Part shown: piece after piece, positions 50,381-59,770 of the stretch
Layout of the letters: every line of letters starts with the position of its first letter
Position numbering within the stretch: the stretch's first letter is position 1
From: Litoribaculum gwangyangense
GTDB taxonomy: Bacteria > Bacteroidota > Bacteroidia > Flavobacteriales > Flavobacteriaceae
Assembly (NCBI RefSeq): GCF_039543505.1
Contig: NZ_BAABJW010000003.1
Span: 1 to 64,000, forward strand
Direction of reading: 5' to 3'
DNA length: 64,000 nucleotides
The notes under the pieces: model-generated
What the model saw: the letters and a program-made list of their open reading frames with translations, nothing else
Told to the model about the DNA's origin: nothing
Databases searched by the model: none
Position numbers and translations under genes: made by a program

Positions 50381-51817
50381 ATGAAACAGATTCATAAAAT
50401 ATTGGCATTTTTAATACTTATTTTAGGTGCCACCTCGTGCGACAGTTATTTAGATGTTAATGACAGCATTGACAATCCGAATTTAGATGAACTTAATCCA
50501 AACCAATTAATCGTTGGAGCGCAAGCATTAAGTGCTGAAACTTATACCAATAGAGTTAATAGAATAGGCAACTGGATGGCCGTAGCATGGTCTGGAAACT
50601 ATCAAGCTTTTAATGATGCTTACGGACCTGAAAGTCGATACCAATTTTCTTCTACATTCTATGATGATATTTGGGATGATTTATTTCGGTATGTCTCAAA
50701 TTTTGCAACCATTGAAAAATATGAAGATGGCAAAAATTGGGGAAATCAAAAAGCAGCGGCAAAAATACTTAAAGCCTTTTATTTTCAATACATTGTAGAT
50801 TTATATGGTAATGCACCTTACACGGAAGCATTTGATGGAACAGATAATTTGTTTCCAAAATATGATGATGCACAGGACATTTACCTCAGCTTAATTGATT
50901 CGATAGATGAAGCTGTAAGCTTGATAGATGCTAGTTCTGAATCTTTTGGCAATTCAGATATCACGTTCAATGGCGATATGGATCAATGGGTAGCTTTTGC
51001 CAATACCGTAAAACTACGTTTACTTGTGCGTTTAATTTTAAAGGCTGAAGGTGATGCTACGCTACTGTCCAAGGTAAATAGTGAATTTGCGGAACTTAAT
51101 AGCGCTACATTCATCACTGAAGATGTTACGATTAATCCAGGTTACGCTGATACGGATGATAGACAAAATCCTTTTTGGGAAGTTTACGGTTTTACACCTG
51201 CGGGTGTTGAAACAAATCAAGGAAGACAAACAGGCCCTTCACTTTTTGCCGTTAACCTAATGAGTGGTGACCCTAGATTAAATTTAATTTGGGACGGCGC
51301 TGCTGGTACCGAACAAAATGGTGGTGGCAGTTCCTCTGGTATTGGTGATGGTATTTTAAAAGGTCCTGATGCCGATTTACCAATTATGCTTGCTTCAGAA
51401 AGTTATTTTCTACAAGCGGAGGCTATAGAAAGAGGGTATTTAAGTGGCAACGCACAAACTATGTTCAATATGGGAGTTCAAGCCTCTTTTGACACACTTG
51501 GAGCAGGTGATGCTTCTGCCTACATTACCAATACCGATGCGGATGCCAATTTAGGCTTTAATGGTGGTGATGCTTTAGGCGCGATTATAACCCAAAAGTG
51601 GATTGCACTTACAAGTGTGTCTGGAGCAGAGTTGTGGATTGAGTATAACCGAACTGGTTATCCAGCCAATTTACCTTTACCAGCTAACTCTACTGATCCT
51701 AATATTCCTGTACGATTATTATATCCTGCATCAGAATATTCAGGTAATTCAGACAATGTTATTAGTCAATCAAGAAGTGATGCATTTAACTCTAAAATAT
51801 TCTGGGATGTTAACTAA
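50381..51817 (+). CDS. SusD/RagB family nutrient-binding lipoprotein
   Basis: 478 residues from ATG 50381; an earlier in-frame start overlaps susC and lacks a signal. Lipobox ATSC (Cys20). The sequence fits the SusD-like_2 group: ANTVKLRLLVRLIL, LMLASESYFLQAEAIERGY, and a C-terminal GAELWIEYNRTGYP. It sits on the SusC pore as the substrate-capturing lid at the cell surface. Confidence 0.92.
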   Translation: MKQIHKILAFLILILGATSCDSYLDVNDSIDNPNLDELNPNQLIVGAQALSAETYTNRVNRIGNWMAVAWSGNYQAFNDAYGPESRYQFSSTFYDDIWDDLFRYVSNFATIEKYEDGKNWGNQKAAAKILKAFYFQYIVDLYGNAPYTEAFDGTDNLFPKYDDAQDIYLSLIDSIDEAVSLIDASSESFGNSDITFNGDMDQWVAFANTVKLRLLVRLILKAEGDATLLSKVNSEFAELNSATFITEDVTINPGYADTDDRQNPFWEVYGFTPAGVETNQGRQTGPSLFAVNLMSGDPRLNLIWDGAAGTEQNGGGSSSGIGDGILKGPDADLPIMLASESYFLQAEAIERGYLSGNAQTMFNMGVQASFDTLGAGDASAYITNTDADANLGFNGGDALGAIITQKWIALTSVSGAELWIEYNRTGYPANLPLPANSTDPNIPVRLLYPASEYSGNSDNVISQSRSDAFNSKIFWDVN

Positions 51818-51830
51818 AAAAAATAACCTT

Positions 51831-52394
51831 ATGAAAAATTTAATCCAAACCAAATACATATTAGCACTAGTTTTTGGCATGGTATTACTGTCTTGCGACC
51901 AAGATGATAGTATACCCAATACACCATTAGCGAATACCACCCTAGCAGAAGTCGTTGAAGATAATATTACGGTTACTGAAGGTAGTGATGTCACATTTAC
52001 CATTTTACAACAAAATTTAATAGAAGGTAAATCTGATTTCTGGGAAGGTAGTTATGTTTATGATGATCCTATCTCTGGACAATTAGGCATGAGAATCACG
52101 GGTGGTACGGCCACTGAAGGTGAAGATTTTGTACTTAATAATTATGACTGGGACAATGATACTGGTAACTATAATTTTATGTTCATACAAGATTTTAGTC
52201 CTTTTTTACTACAAGATGGTTATATATATAACTATGATGCGACTACCAGTCTTCAAAATTTGATTACCGATTTTATTACTATTATAGACGATGGTATTAG
52301 TGAAGGTGCAGAAACTATTGAATTTCAATTATACCCGGTGGCATTGGGATTCATCATCATTGACGATTCTTTTACAATCACTATCAATGATTAA
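51831..52394 (+). CDS. Lipoprotein of the SusC/SusD operon (Calx-beta-like)
   Basis: 187 residues from ATG 51831, 13 nt after susD. Upstream codons of this frame lie inside susD and are not used. Lipobox LLSC (about Cys19). The mature part repeats patterns such as ITVTEGSDVTFTI and TIIDDGISEGAETIEFQLYP, which resemble Calx-beta/extracellular matrix-type beta domains. Probably a surface glycan- or calcium-binding accessory of this uptake system. Followed by a strong terminator. Confidence 0.72.
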   Translation: MKNLIQTKYILALVFGMVLLSCDQDDSIPNTPLANTTLAEVVEDNITVTEGSDVTFTILQQNLIEGKSDFWEGSYVYDDPISGQLGMRITGGTATEGEDFVLNNYDWDNDTGNYNFMFIQDFSPFLLQDGYIYNYDATTSLQNLITDFITIIDDGISEGAETIEFQLYPVALGFIIIDDSFTITIND

Positions 52395-52415
52395 AACGTT
52401 TTATTGAATTATAAT

Positions 52416-52454
52416 AAGTCGTCTAAAGAGTCTTTTTTAGGCGACTTATTTTTT
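52416..52454. terminator. Bidirectional terminator after the Sus operon
   Basis: AAGTCGTCTAAA and TTTAGGCGACTT form a 12-bp stem (one G-T pair) followed by a T-run on the + strand. The convergent ACT gene ends inside the right arm (stop at 52446-52448), so the hairpin serves both sides. Confidence 0.75.
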
Positions 52455-52841
52455 TGATAACCTTAGTAAAACGCTCATGGCCTTTTCGGCATCTTTCGCA
52501 TTTACAAACAAGTGGTCATGATAGTAGCCCGCTATCACATTACAACTTATGTTATGCTTTGCTAACGCTGATGAAAATAGTGCTGTTAAACCCACTGCAT
52601 CCAATGATGAGTGCACCATAAGCGTAATCCATGAAGCTACAAAATCATAATCAAATTTAAATTCATCGGCCTTTTTTTGTTCCATTACTAGGGTAATGCC
52701 TTCCGGTTCTTTAAACTCACATAAAATATCAGCCCTGTTTATAAAACTTACATCGGTTACCGAAACAAAAACATAGTTACCCCCATGAAGCTTTGGGTTC
52801 ATTTCACGAATCAACTTAGCTAAGTTTTTTTCTCCTGTCAT
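52446..52841 (-). CDS. ACT-domain protein
   Basis: 131 residues, cytoplasmic. Two halves of ACT fold: the first around YVFVSVTDV and GITLVMEQKKAD, the second around LMVHSSLDAVGLTALFSSALAKHNISCNVIAGYYHDHLFV. It matches the conserved COG3602-like small ACT proteins, thought to bind amino acids. It has its own promoter box TAGGTTTG at 52865-52858. Confidence 0.8.
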   Translation of the reverse strand: MTGEKNLAKLIREMNPKLHGGNYVFVSVTDVSFINRADILCEFKEPEGITLVMEQKKADEFKFDYDFVASWITLMVHSSLDAVGLTALFSSALAKHNISCNVIAGYYHDHLFVNAKDAEKAMSVLLRLSKK

Positions 52842-52857
52842 TTTTGTAGTTTAGCAA

Positions 52858-52865
52858 CAAACCTA
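52858..52865 (-). promoter_or_regulatory. -7 promoter box of the ACT gene
   Basis: TAGGTTTG on the - strand is an exact TAnnTTTG match, 16 nt before the start codon. Confidence 0.5.
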
Positions 52866-52942
52866 AGAAAAATTTAAGAGTAAAGCGATGCTTCTGTAAC
52901 ATATCAAAACATGAATCGTTGAGTTCATATAAACCATCACGT

Positions 52943-54421
52943 ATGAAATATCTTTATTTACTTATTGGTATATGTCTATGCCAATTTTCAGGTTTCGCAC
53001 AAAGTGTTACAGCCAGATTAATTGATACAAACACTAAAAAACCCATTCCGTATGCAACCATAAAAACAGGTGAATTTTCTGGAATTATCTCCAACGAAGA
53101 AGGCTATTTTACCTTAAACACGGATGAGGGTAATTTAAAAACAGTTAGTATTTCGTGCTTGGGTTACCAAAGTAAAACCTTATCTATTGAAGACATTGAA
53201 AAGACCAATTTTGTAATTGCCCTTAGCGAAGCCATAAACCAACTAAATGAAGTGTTTATTAGCAATAAAAAACCTAATGCCGATTCTATCATAGCGCGAG
53301 TTAAAGCGAATATTACAACCAATTACAACACCAATCTTTATCAATACAACATTTTTCACAGAACCACCAATTATGTGGATTTTGGTGAATTAACCTTTGA
53401 AATTGATAAAGCCTCACACTTTGGTAAAAAAAATTTAGAACAAGCCAATGCCGATTTAAACGCCCTATCTAAAAAAATAAGTGAAAGCGATATCAAACAC
53501 TTTACCGATTTTAAAGGCGAGTTTTACAACTTAACCAAAGACAGTAGCAAACTAACAGTAGTTAAAGCCACCAAATTGGTGGACTATAAAAACGATTTTT
53601 CTATGGAAGACGTGGAAGAAAAAGCAAAAAAAATTGTCCTTACCTATTTAGATACCACCAAAACCTATAAATTAAAAACGGGAATTTTTAAAATTGAAGA
53701 TTCGCTATCTCTAAAAGACGAAGATTTTAAAGATAACAACCCGAAAGAAGAGTTTACGTTAAAACATTTAAACAGTCAGGCAAAATCCTTGTTACGACGC
53801 GCCCAGTTTTACGACAACTCCTTTTTAAACAAACTCTTAGATGCCAATTTATACGAATACACCTATCAAGGCATTACCTATAACAATTCAGAGTTAACCT
53901 ATATGATACACTTTGAACCCAGACGTGGCAAAGCCAAATACACTGGCACCTTTTTTATTAGTGATGACACCTACGCCATTACCAAAGTAGATTATAATTA
54001 CTATAAAAACAGACATGGCGACAAGCTCAATCTAAAACTTCTTATAGGCGTAAAATATATTGAAAACCTCAGTGAAGGCACTATTCTGTTTGAAAAAAAT
54101 AGCAATAATATCTACCAACCCAAGTATGTAAAACGCCATACAGGAAGTTACTTTTATATAAGCCGTGGCTTAAAGTTTATTGAAAACAGCAGTGCCAAAA
54201 ACAAGGTAAGTTTTGACTTCACCTTTGAAGGCGATGCCAAGGAAAAAGAAGAATTGCTTATCACCCAAAACAGCGTATTAACCCTTGAGGATTTTAAAGC
54301 CATAAAACAAGAAAAAGTGGCACCTTATAAGGTATTAAACAAATTTGAAAAATCCACTTGGGAAAACGAAGACACCTTGGAAGCTACCCAAGAAATGAAA
54401 GCGTTTGAGGTTAAGGAGTGA
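52943..54421 (+). CDS. Carboxypeptidase-regulatory-like domain protein
   Basis: 492 residues from ATG 52943, which begins the signal peptide (MKYLYLLIG... FAQ). CarboxypepD_reg-like domain at about 22-105 (ARLIDTNTKKPIPYATI, ISNEEGYFTLNTDEG, SISCLGYQSKTLS), then a long domain with NLYQYNIFHRTTNY and YDNSFLNKLLDANLYEYTYQG. The layout equals that of the protein at 38320. Outer-membrane-associated, role unknown. Monocistronic. Confidence 0.78.
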   Translation: MKYLYLLIGICLCQFSGFAQSVTARLIDTNTKKPIPYATIKTGEFSGIISNEEGYFTLNTDEGNLKTVSISCLGYQSKTLSIEDIEKTNFVIALSEAINQLNEVFISNKKPNADSIIARVKANITTNYNTNLYQYNIFHRTTNYVDFGELTFEIDKASHFGKKNLEQANADLNALSKKISESDIKHFTDFKGEFYNLTKDSSKLTVVKATKLVDYKNDFSMEDVEEKAKKIVLTYLDTTKTYKLKTGIFKIEDSLSLKDEDFKDNNPKEEFTLKHLNSQAKSLLRRAQFYDNSFLNKLLDANLYEYTYQGITYNNSELTYMIHFEPRRGKAKYTGTFFISDDTYAITKVDYNYYKNRHGDKLNLKLLIGVKYIENLSEGTILFEKNSNNIYQPKYVKRHTGSYFYISRGLKFIENSSAKNKVSFDFTFEGDAKEKEELLITQNSVLTLEDFKAIKQEKVAPYKVLNKFEKSTWENEDTLEATQEMKAFEVKE

Positions 54422-54555
54422 TTTTTTGGTGATTCGCTTATCGTATTAGGATATGAATCCGTTTTAATGATTTTATATCCTCCGATAAGCGAAGTTAGGA
54501 ATTTCTTATCAGAAAATAAATACAATAATAGCATTATCAAGCAAAAGATATAAAC

Positions 54556-54586
54556 AAAAAACCCCAAGCATAGCTCAGGGTTTCTT
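54556..54586 (-). terminator. Rho-independent terminator of the ferredoxin gene
   Basis: AAACCC...GGGTTT with inner AGC/GCT pairing. Read on the - strand, the stem is followed by TTTTTTG, about 35 nt past the ferredoxin stop. Confidence 0.6.
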
Positions 54587-54619
54587 GTTAATTCTCAATT
54601 ACTAATTGTCAATTTTTCA

Positions 54620-54973
54620 TTACTCTTCAGGGTGCATAAACCGTTGTTTTGCCAACAGCTCTTCTTCGGTTTCTACATGGTTATCGTCAGGCACACAACA
54701 ATCTACAGGGCATACCGCCGCACATTGTGGCTCATCATGAAAACCTTTACATTCTGTACATTTATCGGGTACAATGTAGTAAACCTCATCACTTATAGGT
54801 TCTTGGGCCTCATCGGCATCCACTTCCTCACCATTGGTTAATACCACCTTACCTTTTAAACTGGTGCCGTCTTTATATCTCCAATCGTCGGCACCTTCAT
54901 AGATGGCGGTGTTTGGGCACTCGGGTTCGCAAGCACCACAATTTATACATTCATCTGTTATTATAATTGCCAT
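54620..54973 (-). CDS. 2[4Fe-4S] dicluster ferredoxin
   Basis: 117 residues. First cluster motif CINCGACEPECP (9-20), second CTECKGFHDEPQCAAVCPVDC, with a 50-residue insert and an acidic C-terminal tail. A soluble low-potential electron carrier. It is divergent from the acyl-CoA reductase gene with a 67-nt gap, so both share one promoter region. This pairing near serC is a layout I associate with flavobacterial genomes. Confidence 0.93.
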   Translation of the reverse strand: MAIIITDECINCGACEPECPNTAIYEGADDWRYKDGTSLKGKVVLTNGEEVDADEAQEPISDEVYYIVPDKCTECKGFHDEPQCAAVCPVDCCVPDDNHVETEEELLAKQRFMHPEE

Positions 54974-55040
54974 AGCGTTTTTTTCTTTCTAACTTTGCAA
55001 TCGCAAAAATAAAGCCAAAACCATTCATAACCAAATTAGA

Positions 55041-56099
55041 ATGCAATTACAACAAAGAATTAACGCTTTTGTAAAATTAGGAGCGTTTTTAGGGCAATTT
55101 TCTAATGTCAATATCCAAAAACACGAGAATATTGAATGCAACGATTTGTTTTTTGATGGCTTTAAACACCAATTAAAACTCGCCGAAGAGCACAACGGTT
55201 GGTTTACTCCTGAAAACATGAGGTTTGCACTCCAAGGATGGTCAGAATCGCTCACCAAAGCAAACCTAAACACTTGGTTACAATCGTATAATTTAGAAAA
55301 TATTCAGCCCAAAAAAGTGGCCATTATCATGGCTGGAAACATTCCTTTGGTGGGTTTTCATGATTTTTTAACAGTGCTTATCACCGGGCATGAGGTTTTG
55401 GTAAAACAATCCTCAAACGACAAACATTTACTACCCTATTTAGCCAAATATCTGGAGCATGTAGAACCTAATTTCAAGGGGAAAATAGGCTTTACTGAAG
55501 AGAAACTTGAAGACTTTGATGCGGTTATTGCCACAGGAAGTAACAATACCGCACGCTACTTTGAGTACTATTTCAGGGGCAAACCTGCCATTATCAGAAA
55601 CAACCGAAATTCAGTAGCCGTTTTATCAGGTAATGAAACCCATGAGGAATTAATAAACCTATCGGAAGATATTTTTCGCTATTATGGTTTGGGATGCCGC
55701 AACGTATCTAAACTGTTTGTTCCAAAGGGCTATAGCTTTGATACTTTTTTTGAAGCCATGTACCATTGGCATCCCATTATTGAAAAAGCAAAATATGCTA
55801 ATAACTACGATTATAATAAAGCAGTGTATTTAATGAGTGAGTTCGACATATTGGAAAATGGTTTTTTCATGATAAAAGAAGATGAAAGCTATGCATCGCC
55901 CATTGCGACGTTGTTTTATGAATTTTATGACGATAAAAATGAATTAAAAGAAAAGTTAAAAACCGATAAAGAACTAATTCAGTGCATCGTTTCCAATGGT
56001 TTTATTGAAAATGAAATTGCTTTTGGAGCGACCCAAAAACCGAAACTTTGGGATTATGCGGATAGTGTTAATTCTGTTGAATTTTTGTTAGCAATTTGA
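55041..56099 (+). CDS. Acyl-CoA reductase (LuxC-like)
   Basis: 352 residues, aldehyde-dehydrogenase-like LuxC family. NAD(P)-binding side VAIIMAGNIPLVGFHDFL, catalytic Cys219 in YYGLGCRNVSKLF, and AVIATGSNNTARYFEYYF. LuxC-type enzymes reduce activated fatty acids to aldehydes. Whether this shorter flavobacterial version acts on acyl-CoA in vivo is unproven. Divergent from ferredoxin, 74 nt ahead of serC. Confidence 0.82.
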   Translation: MQLQQRINAFVKLGAFLGQFSNVNIQKHENIECNDLFFDGFKHQLKLAEEHNGWFTPENMRFALQGWSESLTKANLNTWLQSYNLENIQPKKVAIIMAGNIPLVGFHDFLTVLITGHEVLVKQSSNDKHLLPYLAKYLEHVEPNFKGKIGFTEEKLEDFDAVIATGSNNTARYFEYYFRGKPAIIRNNRNSVAVLSGNETHEELINLSEDIFRYYGLGCRNVSKLFVPKGYSFDTFFEAMYHWHPIIEKAKYANNYDYNKAVYLMSEFDILENGFFMIKEDESYASPIATLFYEFYDDKNELKEKLKTDKELIQCIVSNGFIENEIAFGATQKPKLWDYADSVNSVEFLLAI

Positions 56100-56173
56100 T
56101 GAAAAAATTATTGAATTTTTAATATGAAATACCTAATTAATTAGCAACTTTACACCTTAAATTTTACTTCGAA

Positions 56174-57238
56174 ATGAAAAAACATAATTTTAGTGCAGGA
56201 CCTAGTATTTTACCTCAAGAAGTCTTATTAAAAGCATCGGAAGCAGTGATGGATTTCAACAACGGGGGCTTATCGCTCTTGGAAATTTCACATAGAAGCA
56301 AGCCCTTTGTGGATGTGATGGAAAAAGCCAGAGCACTCGTTTTAGAACTTTTAGGACTTGAAGGTAAAGGTTATAAAGCACTATTTCTTCAAGGGGGTGC
56401 CAGTACCCAATTTTTAATGGTAGCCTTGAACTTACTTGAAAAAAGAGCAGGCTATTTAAACACCGGTACTTGGAGTAAAAAGGCCATAAAAGAAGCAAAA
56501 TTATTAGATGATATATATGAAGTGGCTTCCTCTGAAGCCGCAAACTTTAATTACATCCCGAAAGGCTATGATATTCCTGAGGACTACGATTATTTTCACT
56601 GTACATCAAACAATACCATTTTTGGTACCCAAATAAAATCCTTCCCAAATTCGCCCATACCAATGGTTTGCGATATGAGTAGTGATATATTTTCCCGCGT
56701 ATTGGATTTTTCAAAATTTGATTTAATCTATGCGGGGGCTCAAAAAAACATGGGGCCTGCAGGAACGACCCTTGTGGTGGTAAGAGAAGATATTCTAGGG
56801 AAAGTATCTCGTAAAATCCCTTACATTATGGATTATAAATTGCACATAGAAAATGGCAGTATGTATAACACACCGCCCGTTTTTGCAGTTTACACCTCCA
56901 TGCTAACTTTGGAATGGATTAAAAATTTAGGTGGTGTAGCTAAAATAGAGGAAATGAACGAGAAAAAAGCACGCTTGATGTATTCCGAGATAGATTTAAA
57001 CCCATTGTTCAATGGTTTCGCTACCAAAGAAGACCGTTCTATCATGAATGCAACCTTCACACTTAAAAATGAAAATTTAAAAGAAACCTTCGAAACCATG
57101 CTTAAGGAAGCTGGTATAAGTGGTTTAAATGGTCATAGAAGCGTGGGTGGTTATAGAGCATCCATGTACAATGCCTTACCTATTGAAAGCGTTAAAGCCT
57201 TGGTTGAAGTGATGAGCGAATTGGAAAGTAAAGCATAA
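56174..57238 (+). CDS. serC: Phosphoserine aminotransferase
   Basis: 354 residues. N-terminal KHNFSAGPSILP, LFLQGGASTQF for cofactor phosphate binding, Schiff-base Lys191 in AGAQKNMG, and the C-terminal NGHRSVGGYRASMYNA. It converts 3-phosphohydroxypyruvate to phosphoserine with glutamate as donor; the neighbouring dehydrogenase would make the substrate. It is separated from that gene by a 198-bp repeat-rich gap. Confidence 0.97.
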   Translation: MKKHNFSAGPSILPQEVLLKASEAVMDFNNGGLSLLEISHRSKPFVDVMEKARALVLELLGLEGKGYKALFLQGGASTQFLMVALNLLEKRAGYLNTGTWSKKAIKEAKLLDDIYEVASSEAANFNYIPKGYDIPEDYDYFHCTSNNTIFGTQIKSFPNSPIPMVCDMSSDIFSRVLDFSKFDLIYAGAQKNMGPAGTTLVVVREDILGKVSRKIPYIMDYKLHIENGSMYNTPPVFAVYTSMLTLEWIKNLGGVAKIEEMNEKKARLMYSEIDLNPLFNGFATKEDRSIMNATFTLKNENLKETFETMLKEAGISGLNGHRSVGGYRASMYNALPIESVKALVEVMSELESKA

Positions 57239-57246
57239 ATCAAATC

Positions 57247-57316
57247 GTCATTCCGAACAAAGTAAAGGAACCTTATTAAATAGATTGCCACAACTTTTTC
57301 AAAGTTTCGTAATGAC
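57247..57316. repeat. REP-like palindromic repeat
   Basis: GTCATTCCGAA (57247-57257) and TTCGTAATGAC (57306-57316) pair in 10 of 11 positions around a 48-bp middle with GATTGCCACAAC. It looks like the GTCATTCCGAA...TTCGTAATGAC repeats scattered in intergenic gaps of many flavobacteria. Confidence 0.6.
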
Positions 57317-57363
57317 AAAACAAATAAAAAATTAACTTAAAGTTGGATTATTAAAGTTCTAAG

Positions 57364-57431
57364 AACTTTTAACTTTTAACTTTTAACTTTTAACTTTTAA
57401 CTTTTAACTTTTAACTTTTAACTTTTAACTT
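57364..57431 (+). repeat. Heptanucleotide tandem repeat (AACTTTT)9.7
   Basis: Nine full copies of AACTTTT plus five bases, without a mismatch. It ends 5 bp before the start codon of the serA-like gene. No mobile element is nearby. The array fills the place where the leader and translation-initiation region should be. Confidence 0.95.
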
Positions 57432-57436
57432 AAACA

Positions 57437-58387
57437 ATGAAAGTATTAGCAAATGATGGTATTTCAAAAAGCGGTATAGAGGCTTTAGAAAAAGGCGGAT
57501 ATGAAGTTATAACAACAACCGTAGCACAAGAACAATTAATAAATTATATAAACGAAAAAGACATTGCGGTTTTATTGGTTCGTAGTGCAACAACCGTTCG
57601 TAAAGATTTAATCGACGCCTGCCCAGGATTAAAAATTATTGGTCGTGGGGGTGTTGGCATGGATAATATTGATGTGGATTATGCCAAATCAAAAGGCATA
57701 CATGTCATTAATACACCAGCGGCATCATCACACTCAGTGGCCGAATTGGTTTTTGGTCATTTTTATGGATTAGCACGTTTTTTACACAATTCCAACAGAG
57801 ATATGCCATTAGAGGGCGACACTAATTTTGGGAAATTAAAAAAAGCGTATGCAAAAGGTGTTGAATTAAAAGGAAAAACACTTGGCGTATTAGGTTTTGG
57901 TCGCATTGGTCAAGCTACTGCTAAAGTAGCTTTGGGTGCGGGTATGAAAGTTATTGCTTTTGACCCTTTTTTAGATGAAGTTAATTTGGAGTTAGACTTT
58001 TTTGATGGTCAAAAAGTAAACTTCAATATCAAAACCATTTCTAAAGAAGACGTTTTAAAACAGGCTGACTTTATTACATTGCACGTTCCTGCTCAAAAAG
58101 ACTATGTTATTGATGAAGCTGAATTCAAAATGATGAAAGATGGTGTTATTTTGGCTAATGCAGCTCGGGGTGGCGTAGTTAATGAAGTTGCACTTGTAAA
58201 AGCCATTGAAAGCGGTAAAGTAGCTGGTGCCGCATTGGATGTTTTTGAAAAAGAACCCAAACCAGAAATGCAACTTTTAATGAATTCTGCATTATCCTTA
58301 ACACCACATACCGGTGCAGCCACCAATGAAGCTCAAGACAGGATTGGAACTGAATTGGCGTCACAAATCATCAGTATTTTAGGATAA
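57437..58387 (+). CDS. serA: D-2-hydroxyacid dehydrogenase (phosphoglycerate dehydrogenase-like)
   Basis: 316 residues. NAD-binding GFGRIGQAT (153-161), catalytic Arg244 (AARGGVVN), Glu273 (FEKEP) and His291 (TPHTGAAT). There is no ACT or other regulatory domain, so it is the short form. Placed after serC, it most likely oxidises 3-phosphoglycerate for serine synthesis. Its start codon directly follows a perfect heptamer repeat. Confidence 0.9.
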   Translation: MKVLANDGISKSGIEALEKGGYEVITTTVAQEQLINYINEKDIAVLLVRSATTVRKDLIDACPGLKIIGRGGVGMDNIDVDYAKSKGIHVINTPAASSHSVAELVFGHFYGLARFLHNSNRDMPLEGDTNFGKLKKAYAKGVELKGKTLGVLGFGRIGQATAKVALGAGMKVIAFDPFLDEVNLELDFFDGQKVNFNIKTISKEDVLKQADFITLHVPAQKDYVIDEAEFKMMKDGVILANAARGGVVNEVALVKAIESGKVAGAALDVFEKEPKPEMQLLMNSALSLTPHTGAATNEAQDRIGTELASQIISILG

Positions 58388-58412
58388 GTATTTAAAATCA
58401 ATAATTTACAAG

Positions 58413-58441
58413 AAATCCTAACAAAATTGTTGGGATTTTTT
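58413..58441 (+). terminator. Terminator of the serA-like gene
   Basis: AAATCCTAACA and TGTTGGGATTT form an 11-bp stem with one wobble, followed by T6, 25 nt past the stop codon. Confidence 0.75.
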
Positions 58442-58485
58442 CTTACATTGAAATTCATTTTTTAAAAAATTAAAACAACATAATC

Positions 58486-59121
58486 ATGTCTGGAATTTTA
58501 GATTTATTAAACAGCGATTTAGGAAAAACCATCATTAACGGGGTTTCTAATCAAACCAAACAACCACAAAACAAAACACAGGACGTTCTAACTATGGCTT
58601 TACCCGTTTTGATGCAAGCTATGAAACGTAACGCGGCCACCCCGCAAGGTGCTGAGGGCTTAATGAGTGCTTTAAGCAACAAACACGATGGAAGCATCCT
58701 TGATGATTTAGGAGGTTTATTTGGTGGTGGTGTAGATTCTAATGTTTTGGAAGATGGCAGTAAAATATTGGGGCATGTGCTGGCAGGAAAACAAAGTCAA
58801 GTTGAAAATACTTTGGGCGCCAAAGCGGGAATGGATGCAGATTCGGTAGCTCAAATTTTAAAAGTTGCCGCTCCTATATTAATGGGTATCTTAGGTAAAC
58901 AAACCAGACAACAAAATGTAAGTAACCCAAGCGGAATTGAAAGCCTATTAGGAGGTTTGATAGGAGGAAGTTCACCAAAAAATGAACAAAGCTTTTTAGA
59001 ATCAATTTTAGATGCCGATGGTGATGGCAGCGTTATTGATGATGTAGCTGGCATGGTATTAGGCGGAAATAAAAAGAAAGGCGGACTTGGTGGTTTACTT
59101 GGAGGCCTTTTTGGCAAATAA
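58486..59121 (+). CDS. DUF937 domain-containing protein
   Basis: 211 residues. Begins ILDLLNSDLGKTIINGVSNQT, the DUF937 start, has a second repeat around NTLGAKAGMDADSVAQILKVAAPILMGILGK, and ends in Gly-rich LGGLLGGLFGK. An acidic calcium-like segment DADGDGSVIDD is present. Cytoplasmic, function unknown. Flanked by terminators on both sides. Confidence 0.88.
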   Translation: MSGILDLLNSDLGKTIINGVSNQTKQPQNKTQDVLTMALPVLMQAMKRNAATPQGAEGLMSALSNKHDGSILDDLGGLFGGGVDSNVLEDGSKILGHVLAGKQSQVENTLGAKAGMDADSVAQILKVAAPILMGILGKQTRQQNVSNPSGIESLLGGLIGGSSPKNEQSFLESILDADGDGSVIDDVAGMVLGGNKKKGGLGGLLGGLFGK

Positions 59122-59144
59122 ATTACACATATATCATATACATT

Positions 59145-59174
59145 AAAAAGGCTAAACGTTGTTTAGCCTTTTTT
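59145..59174 (+). terminator. Terminator of the DUF937 gene
   Basis: AAAAGGCTAAAC-GTT-GTTTAGCCTTTT with a T-run, 24 nt after the stop codon. Confidence 0.8.
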
Positions 59175-59320
59175 GTTAAAGATTCTTAAAAAGAATTTAC
59201 TAAGCATTGGTTTTTGTAACTTTAAGTATACGTTAGCTCTTTGAAAAACAAGGTTAACTCATTATCTATTTTAAAAGATTTTTTAAACTACACTTTTGAA
59301 ACATATATAAATTCAAAGAG

Positions 59321-59758
59321 ATGAAAAATATTATACACCTGTTATTCATAACAATTTTGGCTTTTAATTGTAATACCTCAAGAACCGCTCCTTCACCAAA
59401 GGATGAACGTTTAGAAAACATTAAAGAAAATGATACAGTTACAATAGCCAATGAGGACTTAGAGTATGAAATCATCATCATAGAACCTGGTTTCAACTTC
59501 TGGTTACAAAGTACTGCAAGACCAGAGGGCTACTACTCACAAAATTACCTAGAAACAAGAAATTACCAGTACGTAATTGAATGGAACCAACGTGTGCTTC
59601 AACCTCAACGCTACAACCAAAACTTATATGAATTACAAATTGACTATCAACCTAATATTGATTATGGCTATGAAGTAAATTATAAGCTATTCAATTATTT
59701 TATTTACTTCCAACTAAAATACAATCAAAGGTTAGGCCCTTGGGTACCTCGAATTTAA
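59321..59758 (+). CDS. DUF6146 family lipoprotein
   Basis: 145 residues. Lipobox-like FNC (Cys17), a short linker, then a conserved domain rich in Tyr, Asn and Trp: EIIIIEPGFNFWLQS, GYYSQNYLETRNYQYVIEWN and NYKLFNYFIYFQLKYNQRLG. This matches what I know as DUF6146. Envelope protein of unknown function. The next gene's promoter begins only 13 bp past its stop. Confidence 0.72.
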   Translation: MKNIIHLLFITILAFNCNTSRTAPSPKDERLENIKENDTVTIANEDLEYEIIIIEPGFNFWLQSTARPEGYYSQNYLETRNYQYVIEWNQRVLQPQRYNQNLYELQIDYQPNIDYGYEVNYKLFNYFIYFQLKYNQRLGPWVPRI

Positions 59759-59770
59759 AATTGTTTTCCT

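Noticed and set aside
51603..51830. Long upstream extension of the lipoprotein after susD
   Set aside because: These codons overlap susD in another frame and encode no signal. The lipoprotein signal starts at ATG 51831.
57364..57431. CRISPR array
   Set aside because: The regular repeat is a 7-bp simple-sequence tract without spacers, and no cas genes are present anywhere in the window.
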